Assembly: GCA_050735975.1 (NCBI GenBank)
Contig: JBOHVS010000251.1
Span: 1 to 15,898, forward strand
Origin: DATMBL01 sp050735975
GTDB lineage: Bacteria; Desulfobacterota; Binatia; UBA9968
Length of the DNA: 15,898 nt
Direction: 5' to 3'
The position numbers and the translations under genes were made by a program. Below the pieces are notes generated by a model. The model was not told where the DNA came from and did not search any database. It saw only the letters and a program-made list of their open reading frames with translations. Shown one piece after another: positions 7,018 to 14,039 of this stretch (positions within the stretch are counted from its first letter, which is position 1; every line of letters starts with the position of its first letter).

Positions 7018-8004
7018 ATGAATACGATGGTAACGGGACTAGTGGCTGTTTTGCTGGTGGTTTCGGGCTCCCAATTCGGCTATGCCGCAGAGCTCACCAG
7101 GTTACGAGTGGCCTCGCTCCTCTCCGGAGAATTCAGCCAGGTCTACATCGCGCAGAAAAAAGGCTTCTTCGAGAAGCACGGTCTCGCCGTCGATCTCATC
7201 TACTTCCAAGGGGGGTCTCAGGTTATTCAGGCGATGCTTGGAGGAGATGTTCCTTTGACAGTGACCGCCGGGCCGGAGGGAGTGGTAGCGAAGCTGCAAG
7301 GTGCCGACATCGCTCTGCTCTCAGCGAACAATCCGACGATGCATTTCAGCTTGTTTGTTTCTCCTGAGATCAAGAAGGCCGCCGACCTCCGCGGCAAAAG
7401 AGCCGGAGTGAGCCGGTTCGGCTCATCCTCCGATTTTTGCATCCGATACATGTTTAAATCTTTAGGACTATCGGAGAGCGACGTGACCATTGTTCAGATC
7501 GGAGACAATCCGAGCCGCCTGGCTGCCCTCAAATCGAACGCGATTCATGCGTCGGTCTTTACCACCCCGAACACCGTGCGTGCGAGGAAAGCGGGATTCG
7601 TCTCGATGGTCGACGCTTATAAGCTGGGGTTGAAGTTCCACGGGAGCGGCATTGCCGCGTCGGGCGCTTTTCTCCGGGAACGTCGGCCCGTCGTGGAGGA
7701 TTTCTTCAAAGGATTCCTCGAAGGCGTCGCCTACGCCAAGCAGAACAAAGAGGAAAGCATCCGGCTCATCGGGGAGTTTTTGAGGCTCAGCGAGCGGGAT
7801 GAAGCCGAGGAGACTTACCAAATTATCATCCAGAATATCCAGCCGCGAAAACCGTATCCGGCAAAAGAAGGTGTCGAGACAGTGCTGCGGAATCTTGAAA
7901 GCACGCTGCCAAAGGCCAAAACGGTGAAGGCGGAAGATCTTGTCGACGATAGCCTGTTGAGAAAACTCGATCAGAGCGGGTTCATCGACGGTCTTTATCG
8001 ATAG
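7018..8004 (+). CDS. Exported ABC-type substrate-binding protein, NMT1/THI5-SsuA/TauA-like
   Basis: The 328-residue protein begins with a hydrophobic signal segment (about 5-20) and a probable signal peptidase site near G21-Y22-A23. There is no lipobox cysteine, so it is likely free in the periplasm. The mature part is a two-lobe periplasmic-binding fold of the NMT1/THI5 type. Signatures are QKKGFFEKHGL, the GGSQVIQAMLGGDVPLT loop, and ADLRGKRAGVSRFGSSSD at the start of lobe 2. Family members bind sulfonates, nitrile-like compounds, riboflavin or pyrimidine precursors and aromatic acids. It follows the molybdenum hydroxylase gene by 35 bases, so co-transcription is likely. No permease or ATPase gene is in the window, so it must share a transporter encoded elsewhere or act as a ligand sensor. 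The ligand is unknown, possibly the hydroxylase substrate. Confidence 0.88.
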   Translation: MNTMVTGLVAVLLVVSGSQFGYAAELTRLRVASLLSGEFSQVYIAQKKGFFEKHGLAVDLIYFQGGSQVIQAMLGGDVPLTVTAGPEGVVAKLQGADIALLSANNPTMHFSLFVSPEIKKAADLRGKRAGVSRFGSSSDFCIRYMFKSLGLSESDVTIVQIGDNPSRLAALKSNAIHASVFTTPNTVRARKAGFVSMVDAYKLGLKFHGSGIAASGAFLRERRPVVEDFFKGFLEGVAYAKQNKEESIRLIGEFLRLSERDEAEETYQIIIQNIQPRKPYPAKEGVETVLRNLESTLPKAKTVKAEDLVDDSLLRKLDQSGFIDGLYR

Positions 8005-8106
8005 CTGGCACGAACTAAGGCCTATCGTTACTTTCACGAGAACGAAAAAGGAACGAGTGAGACATTGGCAAAGTACACGAAGTTCGAGTCGATTACGTAT
8101 CCGTGG

Positions 8107-9078
8107 TCAGTTGCTTAGATCGACGAAAAGCTCGTTGAGCGGAGGCTTTTTGCGAAGCAATCCTTGGGAGTAAGAGTAATCGAGGAATTTATTCAGCGCG
8201 CGCGAATTCTGGGTAATGCCGTGGGCCCATGGATCTTTCCCCATCAGGCCCTCGACCTCGTCGATATAGTCGTCAAACCAGGGGAAGACCGGGTGGTGTC
8301 TCAGGACTTCGACTTTTTCGTAAAAATCGTTTTTTAGCTCGTCTAGGATGAGATGAATGCGATGGGCAATGTCATTTTGTTTTTGGAGAAGAGCTTCTCT
8401 TAGGACGACGGTATGCATAATCGGGAAAATGCCATGTTGCCTGTAATAGTCCCTTTCCACCTGAGGGGGATTGGGGAAAAGCGCGCGAACGCGAGCGTCC
8501 CTCCCGCGAGCAACCTCCGGCTTATGAGCGCACATAACCGCGTCCAGGCGGCCGTCCAGGAGCATATTGAAGAGGGTTTCGTTGGATGGAATAGGAGTAA
8601 TTCTAGCCGTTATCTCAGGAGGCAGCTCGACCCGTTCCTTGCGTCCGGGCCGCTCCGCGCCGCCGGTGAACCACTGGATCTGTTCGGGTTTCACGCCGAA
8701 GTCTTCGTCGAGCATTCCCCTTACCCAAACCGCGGCGGTCATGTGGTATTCCGGGAGCCCAACTTTTTTTCCCGCCAGTTGCTCACCGCTGACGATCTCG
8801 CTGTCGGTTCTCACGAACAGCGCGGAATGGCGAAATCGTCTGGATGTGAAAATAGGCAGCGCCACGTATTCTCGCCAGCCTTTGTCCCTCAGCATCGTGT
8901 AGCCCGACATCGACATCTCCGCTACATCGTGCGAAGACGATTCGATCACTTGGCGGAAGAGCTTGTCGGGCGGGATCACGTAATGCCACGTGAGCTGCAC
9001 GTCGTGGGATGTGTAAGATCCATCCAAAAGTTTGCCGAAATACGGGTAATAGATGGTGGCCATGTTTAACTTAATCAC
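8107..9078 (-). CDS. 4,5-dihydroxyphthalate decarboxylase-like (Pht5 family) protein
   Basis: The 323-residue protein has the marks I associate with Pht5-type decarboxylases: DVAEMSMSGY (51-60), RFRHSALFV (81-89), PEYHMTAAVWVRGML (109-123) and TGGAERPGR (138-146). The fold is related to periplasmic-binding proteins. There is no signal peptide, so it is cytosolic and more likely enzymatic than a transport component. Pht5 removes one carboxyl from 4,5-dihydroxyphthalate to give protocatechuate, but many homologues are of unknown specificity. The preferred start is a GTG six bases after GGGAG; the ATG five codons inside has no Shine-Dalgarno. It is convergent with the binding-protein gene and shares a 119-bp divergent region with the UbiD gene. 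No phthalate dioxygenase or dihydrodiol dehydrogenase of the pht type is present, so phthalate itself is not established as the substrate. Confidence 0.82.
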   Translation of the reverse strand: MIKLNMATIYYPYFGKLLDGSYTSHDVQLTWHYVIPPDKLFRQVIESSSHDVAEMSMSGYTMLRDKGWREYVALPIFTSRRFRHSALFVRTDSEIVSGEQLAGKKVGLPEYHMTAAVWVRGMLDEDFGVKPEQIQWFTGGAERPGRKERVELPPEITARITPIPSNETLFNMLLDGRLDAVMCAHKPEVARGRDARVRALFPNPPQVERDYYRQHGIFPIMHTVVLREALLQKQNDIAHRIHLILDELKNDFYEKVEVLRHHPVFPWFDDYIDEVEGLMGKDPWAHGITQNSRALNKFLDYSYSQGLLRKKPPLNELFVDLSN

Positions 9079-9083
9079 CGTGA

Positions 9084-9089
9084 TCTCCC
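9084..9089 (-). promoter_or_regulatory. Shine-Dalgarno supporting the GTG start of the Pht5-like gene
   Basis: On the minus strand, GGGAGA is followed after five bases by the GTG at 9078-9076. The ATG at 9063 is preceded by no such site. Confidence 0.5.
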
Positions 9090-9119
9090 AGCGGTTGTTC
9101 TTGGTTCGCCGTGCATCCT

Positions 9120-9150
9120 TTGATGGTCCGAGCGGATAATCTTGTATAAC
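9120..9150 (+). promoter_or_regulatory. Possible promoter of the UbiD-led operon
   Basis: TTGATG (9120-9125) and TATAAC (9145-9150), 19 bases apart, are the best sigma70-like pair in the divergent gap before the UbiD gene. The spacing is longer than ideal, so this is tentative. Confidence 0.25.
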
Positions 9151-9186
9151 GTGTATGCGGAAAGTTTTGCAATCAAATTGTGAGCC

Positions 9187-9191
9187 GGAGG
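9187..9191 (+). promoter_or_regulatory. Shine-Dalgarno deciding the UbiD-family start
   Basis: GGAGG lies six bases before the ATG at 9198. An upstream in-frame GTG at 9180 would bury it, so ATG is chosen. Confidence 0.6.
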
Positions 9192-9197
9192 TCGAAG

Positions 9198-10538
9198 ATG
9201 CCTTTTAGGGACCTAAGGGAGTTTCTCTCGTTTCTTGAAAAAAAAGGGGAATTGCTGAGAACAAAGAAACCCGTTGATATCAAGTACGAGATTTCATCTT
9301 ACATTCGTAAAACCAGCGATGAACGAGGGCCGGCTCTACTGTTCGAGAATGTAAAGGACTTCAATATTCCTGTGCTGGGCGGTTTGTTTGCGACGCGGGA
9401 CAGGGCGTTTCTCGCGCTGGAAACTTCGCCTCAAGATTATGTCAATAAGTTTCAAAGCGCCTTGGAGCGATTGGTGCCGCCTAAGTTAGTTTCCAGTGGC
9501 CCCTGTAAGGAAGTGATCCACACGGGACGCGATGTCGACTTGACAAAGCTCCCCATACCGATATTTTCCGAGAGAGATCCCGCTCCCTTCATCACAATCG
9601 GCTTATCGATCAGCCGCAACCTGAAGACCGGACAAAAGAATACCTCGATCTATCGGCTACAGTTCAAGGGACCCAACCGACTTGGCATCATGGCACAGCA
9701 CCTCGTCCGCCAACTCGTCGAAGCGGAAAATATCGGAAAAGGCCTGCCGGTAGCGATTGCAATTGGGACCGATCCGGTTCTCCCTCTCGCGACCCAGTGG
9801 ATGGCTCCATATGGCACGGACGAGATGGACTTGGCCGGTGCGTTGCGTGGGGAGCCTGTCGAGGTCGTCAAGGCCGAGACTGTGGATCTCGAGGTTCCCG
9901 CGACTGCGGAGATCATTATCGAAGGAACGGTGTTGCCCAATGTAAGAGAACAAGAGGGACCTTTTGGCGAAGTTTCAGGATACTACACGCCCGCCAACCC
10001 GAAACCAATCATTGAGGTCAGCGCCATCACGCACCGGAAGAATCCAATCTTTCAGGCCGCGCTGACCGGAATGCCGACAACCGAGAATCATATCCTGAAG
10101 CAACTGCCGCTGGAGGCGACTTTTTATTGGACGCTGAAAAAAGAGTTTCCGGGGGTGCGGGCTGTGCACTTTCCCGCCGCAGGAACGGTGGGAATGATTG
10201 CGGTTATCTCCATGAAGCAGGCGTATGAATCAGAGGCGCGAAACGTCATCGCAACCATGCTGGGCTCTAGACGAAATAAAATCATCATCGTCGTTGACGA
10301 CGACATCGACATTTTCGATATGGAGAAGGTGCTTTGGGCCGTGGCCACGAGAAGCCAGGCGGACGAGGACGTGGTGATTTTTCCCCGCCTGGTTGCGACC
10401 GCGATGGATCCGTCGGTGCGAAAGCTCCGCGTGGGCGCCGGCCTGGGTATCGATGCGACCAGGCCTTTCGGACAGCCGTTTCCGGAAATGGTCAGAGTGC
10501 CGGGCGCGGAGAACGTTTCTCTGGACGACTTAAAGTGA
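9198..10538 (+). CDS. UbiD family prFMN-dependent decarboxylase
   Basis: The 446-residue protein is a full-length UbiD/Fdc-type reversible (de)carboxylase. It uses prenylated FMN made by a UbiX partner, which is not in this window. The catalytic Arg-Glu-Glu triad can be read as R153 (in YRLQF), E253 and E258 (in EGPFGE). The R-to-E spacing of 100 and E-to-E spacing of 5 are close to A. niger Fdc1 (R173, E277, E282). The N-terminal PFRDLREFLSFLEKKGEL segment and the C-terminal PEMVRVPG are typical. It opens the plus-strand operon with DUF3891, CoxG-like, FAD and 2Fe-2S subunits, two SDRs and a Mo large subunit, which suggests decarboxylation of an aromatic or unsaturated acid in that pathway rather than ubiquinone synthesis. 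The stop codon lies in a tandem 12-bp duplication. Confidence 0.95.
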   Translation: MPFRDLREFLSFLEKKGELLRTKKPVDIKYEISSYIRKTSDERGPALLFENVKDFNIPVLGGLFATRDRAFLALETSPQDYVNKFQSALERLVPPKLVSSGPCKEVIHTGRDVDLTKLPIPIFSERDPAPFITIGLSISRNLKTGQKNTSIYRLQFKGPNRLGIMAQHLVRQLVEAENIGKGLPVAIAIGTDPVLPLATQWMAPYGTDEMDLAGALRGEPVEVVKAETVDLEVPATAEIIIEGTVLPNVREQEGPFGEVSGYYTPANPKPIIEVSAITHRKNPIFQAALTGMPTTENHILKQLPLEATFYWTLKKEFPGVRAVHFPAAGTVGMIAVISMKQAYESEARNVIATMLGSRRNKIIIVVDDDIDIFDMEKVLWAVATRSQADEDVVIFPRLVATAMDPSVRKLRVGAGLGIDATRPFGQPFPEMVRVPGAENVSLDDLK

Positions 10539-10558
10539 TCCTTTGAGTGATCCTTTGA
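10535..10558 (+). repeat. Perfect tandem 12-bp duplication spanning the UbiD stop codon
   Basis: GTGATCCTTTGA occurs twice head to tail (10535-10546 and 10547-10558). The first copy holds the TGA stop of the UbiD gene and the second gives another in-frame TGA 12 bases on. The perfect identity suggests recent replication slippage, with no effect on the protein. Confidence 0.95.
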
Positions 10559-10594
10559 AGGACGGACAGATCGGCTGACAGGAGGAACAAAGCC

Positions 10595-11434
10595 ATGATT
10601 GTTGCGGACGGACCAAAGGAATACCGGCTCATTACGCAGAATGATCACGGGGATCTGGCAGGCCAGTTCGCCGCGCATTGGGGTAACGAAAAGTTCGCGC
10701 GGCTAAATCCCTACCAGTCGATGGTGCTGGCCGCCGAGGCTCACGACAACGGCTGGTGGAATTGGGACGTCAATCCATCAGTGGACGAAAATGGCGTTCC
10801 ACTAACGTTTAGTCGGACGCCGAGAGAGATAAGATCCGATTTCTACGGTAAGGGCATCGACAACGTCGTGGACAAGGATCTTTACGCGGGATTGATGGTC
10901 AGCATGCATGGCGTCGGATTGCCGCAGCAGCGCTATGAAACCATGGTCTCCATGACGAAGAGAGTAGACGAGTACTCTTTGAAGTTCATCGAGGAGCGCG
11001 AGCCGACCCATAAGGTGATGATGGTTCAGGTCGCGAGGATGGAACAATACGCCGGAGTGAACACCCAGGAGTGGATATGGTTCAACTACAGAATGATGCA
11101 AGTGTTTGATCGACTCTCGCTCTTTTTTTGCGCCAATTTCGACGTTGTTTCCGTTCCTGAGACCGGCGCCCACTCCGCGGGGAAGGGCTATTACGGACCC
11201 ATCATCGATCCAACCCCGATGCGGTTTGGCGTGGAAGATGGAGTGGTGCGGCTCCGGGCGGTCGACAAAACGACGGTGGTTGCCGACCCGTACCCGTTTG
11301 ATCAGTCTCCTCTCAGAGTCGGAGTGAGGGGCAGGCTGATTCCGCGTGTGGCTTACAAGAACCAAGACGACTTTAGAGAAATTTACAACAAGACAAGCCG
11401 AGACATTTTCCAGTTTACAATTGCAGCGGCTTGA
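10595..11434 (+). CDS. DUF3891 family protein (second copy), possible HD-like metalloprotein
   Basis: The 279-residue paralog of the protein at 3710 has the same landmarks: D17-H18, FAAHWGN (H28), H50-D51 in AHDNGWW, SMHGVGL (H105) and D172 in VFDRL. It also shares the C-terminal DPYPFD motif and the R-L-I-P-R segment. The copies are clearly homologous but diverged, especially between residues 110 and 160, so this is not a recent duplication. There is no signal peptide. A GGAGG lies nine bases before the ATG. It sits between UbiD and the CoxG-like gene. Like the first copy, it is embedded in a group with a molybdenum hydroxylase subunit, which suggests a job tied to that chemistry. The HD-like reading of the conserved residues is inference. 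Confidence 0.8.
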   Translation: MIVADGPKEYRLITQNDHGDLAGQFAAHWGNEKFARLNPYQSMVLAAEAHDNGWWNWDVNPSVDENGVPLTFSRTPREIRSDFYGKGIDNVVDKDLYAGLMVSMHGVGLPQQRYETMVSMTKRVDEYSLKFIEEREPTHKVMMVQVARMEQYAGVNTQEWIWFNYRMMQVFDRLSLFFCANFDVVSVPETGAHSAGKGYYGPIIDPTPMRFGVEDGVVRLRAVDKTTVVADPYPFDQSPLRVGVRGRLIPRVAYKNQDDFREIYNKTSRDIFQFTIAAA

Positions 11435-11484
11435 CTTGGGCGAGTCGAAACCATGCTGCGGTTTGCCGCTTAGGAGGAGGGTAG

Positions 11485-11931
11485 ATGAAGTTTCAGGGAA
11501 ATCTGTTGATTGCGCGGCCCATAGAAAAAGTATGGGAATTTTTGTGGGACATAGAAAAGTTGTCCCGGTGCATTCCCGGATGCCAGGGAGTTAAGACAGT
11601 AAAAGAGCGTGAAAAGTACGAGTTGAGTGTAAAGGACAGCGTAGGGCCGATTACGGTGCAGTTTGAATTTTTGGCGGATGTGAAGAAGCTGGAGCCGTTG
11701 AAACGAATCGAAATCGCGATGGAGGGGAAAGATAAGGCTGGAGGCGTACGGCAGACCATGGCGCTCGCGCTTGCCTCGAAGGGCAACGATACTCAGGTGG
11801 ACTTTGAGACCGATGTCAACGTGTTCGGAAGACTGGGAACCCTCGGCTATCCTTTTGTTAAGAAAAAGGCGGAGGCGGTCATTAAGGAGTTCGGCGATAA
11901 TGTTAAAGGCGCGTTAGAAAGAACATCGTGA
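11485..11931 (+). CDS. CoxG-like SRPBCC family protein
   Basis: The 148-residue protein is of the carbon monoxide dehydrogenase subunit G (CoxG) type within the SRPBCC/START-like fold. The N-terminal signature is FQGNLLIARPIEKVWEFLWD with the following C-I-P-G-C, and the C-terminal helix runs VIKEFGDNVKGAL. In the cox system CoxG helps recruit the mature hydroxylase to the membrane; in other molybdenum hydroxylase operons its homologues are presumed to do the same or to aid maturation. Here it directly precedes the FAD and 2Fe-2S subunit genes (22-base gap), which fits. A strong AGGAGGAGG is upstream of the ATG. The absence of a CoxL-type active-site loop in the first large subunit argues against CO oxidation. 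Confidence 0.88.
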   Translation: MKFQGNLLIARPIEKVWEFLWDIEKLSRCIPGCQGVKTVKEREKYELSVKDSVGPITVQFEFLADVKKLEPLKRIEIAMEGKDKAGGVRQTMALALASKGNDTQVDFETDVNVFGRLGTLGYPFVKKKAEAVIKEFGDNVKGALERTS

Positions 11932-11953
11932 CGAGTGCAAGGGGGTTGTAATA

Positions 11954-12838
11954 ATGGAGAGGAAATTAATACGATCCAATTCACTGGCAGAGGCTTTGGA
12001 TCAACGTGATCAGTACGGAAAAGATGCAATGCCGATAGCCGGAGGCCAGTCGCTGCTCGTGCTTTTGAGGAATAAATTGGTTGATCCCAAGGTTTTGATC
12101 GACCTGGAACCGCTTGGAGAGTTGCGCGGCCTGCAGGGTCGAGGGGATGGTGTCTCAATCGGAGCGATGACGACGATCCACGATCTATCATGGATGCCCG
12201 AGGTGCGGGCCGCGGCGCCGATATTGTGTCAGGCGGCTTCCAAGGTAGGTTCGACGGCGATCAGAAATATGGGAACCCTTGGCGGCAATCTCTGTCACAA
12301 TGAGCCGGGAGCTGACTTGCCGCCGGCGCTTCTGGCGCTCAACGCGGCCGCGGAACTTCGCAATCGGAAGGGAACAAGAAAAGTCCCGTTGCGGGAGCTC
12401 TTTCGCGACTATTTCGAGACCGTCGTCGCCCAGGATGAAATCCTGTGCGGCGTCGAGATTCCAAGTTTGCCTGCCGGTGCGGCGAGCACCTACCTGAAGC
12501 ATTCGATCAGCGCCGAGGATCTCGCCATCGCGGGAGTAGCTGTTGTTCTCATACCGGACGAGAGGCAATCCAGAATGGCGCGAGAAATACGAATCGGTTT
12601 AGGAGGCGTGGCCCCGGTGCCTTTTCGGGCGAGCAAAGCTGAAGGCGCCGCCACCGGCGTCCCTCTCAATGACACGACAATTCGGGAGGCCGGAGAAATC
12701 GCTTCATTGGAGGCCCAGCCGGTGACGGATCCCCACGGCTCCGCCGAGTATCGACGAAAAATGGTTAAGGTTCTCGTTCGCAGGGCGATCTTGACGGCCC
12801 TCGAGCAATCAGAAAGGAAAGCCAATGGCAAAGCTTAG
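11954..12838 (+). CDS. Molybdenum hydroxylase FAD-binding (medium) subunit, CoxM-like
   Basis: The 294-residue protein binds FAD in a vanillyl-alcohol-oxidase type fold and passes electrons from the 2Fe-2S subunit to the final acceptor. The FAD motifs are A29-G-G-Q-S33 (PIAGGQSLL) and 104-113 (RNMGTLGGNL, followed by CHNEPGAD). The C-terminal SAEYRRKM (263-270) typical of the CO dehydrogenase flavoprotein domain is present. Length is normal for the family. The gene overlaps the small-subunit gene by 14 bases, so translation is coupled and the two products are made together. It can serve the large subunit starting at 14814, the one at 4658, or both. Confidence 0.95.
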   Translation: MERKLIRSNSLAEALDQRDQYGKDAMPIAGGQSLLVLLRNKLVDPKVLIDLEPLGELRGLQGRGDGVSIGAMTTIHDLSWMPEVRAAAPILCQAASKVGSTAIRNMGTLGGNLCHNEPGADLPPALLALNAAAELRNRKGTRKVPLRELFRDYFETVVAQDEILCGVEIPSLPAGAASTYLKHSISAEDLAIAGVAVVLIPDERQSRMAREIRIGLGGVAPVPFRASKAEGAATGVPLNDTTIREAGEIASLEAQPVTDPHGSAEYRRKMVKVLVRRAILTALEQSERKANGKA

Positions 12839-13298
12839 ACTGCAAGTCAACGGCGAGGAGATCGAGGTCGAAGCGAAAGAGACAGCGCTGTTGTTGGATG
12901 TTCTCAGGCAAGGCCTGGAATTGACAGGCACCAAGCGCGGTTGTGAGACCAGCCACTGCGGCGCGTGTACTGTATTGTTGGACGGCATGGCCGTACACAG
13001 CTGCGTGGTATTGGGGGCCAGATGCGAAGGAAAAGAAATTACCACGGTGGAAGGGCTAAGCCACGAAGGAGAGCTGAGCGAATTGCAGCGACTGTTTCTA
13101 AAGCACGGCGCGCTACAGTGCGGCTATTGTACGCCTGGGATGTTGATGGCGGCGACGGCGCTTTTGCGTCGCAATGCCCGGCCGAGTTTGGAAGAAATCA
13201 AGATCGGCCTTGACGGAAATCTCTGCCGCTGCACGGGCTATACAGGGATATTCGACGCCATCCAAGCTTGTGCGCAGAGCAACGTAAAAAGCGCCTAG
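12825..13298 (+). CDS. Molybdenum hydroxylase 2Fe-2S (small) subunit, CoxS-like
   Basis: The 157-residue protein has two 2Fe-2S clusters. The N-terminal plant-ferredoxin-type cluster uses C40, C45, C48 and C60. The C-terminal four-helix-bundle cluster uses C99, C102, C134 and C136 (QCGYCTPG and LCRCTGY). All eight ligands are present, so it should be functional. It relays electrons from the Mo centre to FAD. Its start lies inside the end of the FAD subunit gene, and its TAG stop directly abuts the ATG of the following SDR gene. Confidence 0.96.
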   Translation: MAKLRLQVNGEEIEVEAKETALLLDVLRQGLELTGTKRGCETSHCGACTVLLDGMAVHSCVVLGARCEGKEITTVEGLSHEGELSELQRLFLKHGALQCGYCTPGMLMAATALLRRNARPSLEEIKIGLDGNLCRCTGYTGIFDAIQACAQSNVKSA

Positions 13299-14039
13299 AT
13301 GAGTATGAGCGTCGCGATCATCACCGGGGCAGCTAACGGAATTGGGCGGGCGGTATGTTTGCGCCTCGCTGCCGCAGGTTTCTCGATCGAATTAGTGGAC
13401 GTGGAGAAGAAAGACGCGGAGCGCGTCAAAGCAGAGATCGTCGCCCGAGGAGGCAAAGCGGAGATTCATGTCATCGACGTAACTAATGCACGCCAAGTGA
13501 AAGCGACCGTTGCCGGCGTCGTCGCTCATCACGGGCGCATCGATGCCCTGGCAAATATTGCAGGCGGGACCGCTTATCTGAAACGAATAGAGGAACTGAC
13601 TTGGCAGGAATGGAAAGAGGATCTAGATCGAAATCTCAAAGGGACTTTTCTCTTCTGCCGGGAAATCGCGCCGGTGATGACGCGCCAGGGAAGCGGGAGG
13701 ATCGTCAACACCAGCTCCAATTACGGATTGACAGGTTGCGCGCTGCGTACGCCGTACTCCTCAGCCAAGGCGGCGATCATCGGGTTCAGCAAATCACTAG
13801 CCCTGGAACTAACGCCGTTCGGAGTCCTAGTCAATATTATCGCCCCGGGCCCCACGGATACACCTCGGGTTTTGGCCAAATCAACGTCCGCGGCGCGGCA
13901 GAGATGGGCGGAACTGATCCCCATGGGGCGGACAGCGCAGCCAGAGGAGATTGCCGAAGGTGTCGCTTTCCTGGTTGGTCCTGAAAGCTCGTATATGGCG
14001 GGCCAGACCGTGCATATCAATGGCGGACTGGTAATGTGA
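13299..14039 (+). CDS. SDR family NAD-dependent oxidoreductase (first of two)
   Basis: The 246-residue classical short-chain dehydrogenase/reductase has the cofactor motif T9-G-A-A-N-G-I-G16 and the NIAG variant (86-89) of the usual NNAG. The active site is S139/S140 with Y153-x3-K157. D34 after the second beta strand points to NAD(H) rather than NADP(H). Its ATG follows the small-subunit stop codon with no gap and only a weak Shine-Dalgarno, so expression probably depends on translational coupling. The pathway context suggests oxidation of a hydroxyl on a cyclic or acyl intermediate, possibly after ring hydroxylation. The substrate cannot be told from the sequence. Confidence 0.93.
   Translation: MSMSVAIITGAANGIGRAVCLRLAAAGFSIELVDVEKKDAERVKAEIVARGGKAEIHVIDVTNARQVKATVAGVVAHHGRIDALANIAGGTAYLKRIEELTWQEWKEDLDRNLKGTFLFCREIAPVMTRQGSGRIVNTSSNYGLTGCALRTPYSSAKAAIIGFSKSLALELTPFGVLVNIIAPGPTDTPRVLAKSTSAARQRWAELIPMGRTAQPEEIAEGVAFLVGPESSYMAGQTVHINGGLVM

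Noticed and set aside
7999..8034. CGATAG...CTATCG inverted repeat followed by TTACTTT between the convergent genes, considered as a terminator
   Set aside because: A six-base AT-containing stem with a 17-base loop and an interrupted T tract is too weak to support.
8065..8118. Short TTG-initiated frame of 17 codons between the convergent genes, beginning like Leu-Ala-Lys-Tyr
   Set aside because: Too short, no good ribosome-binding site, and it overlaps the end of the Pht5-like gene.
4658..13298. Carbon monoxide dehydrogenase (CoxLMS/CoxG) as the identity of the Mo enzyme
   Set aside because: The first large subunit has RGLGVPEG rather than the cysteine-containing VAYRCSFR loop, and the second shows a non-Cox Mo site; CoxG/M/S-like genes occur widely with other Mo hydroxylases.
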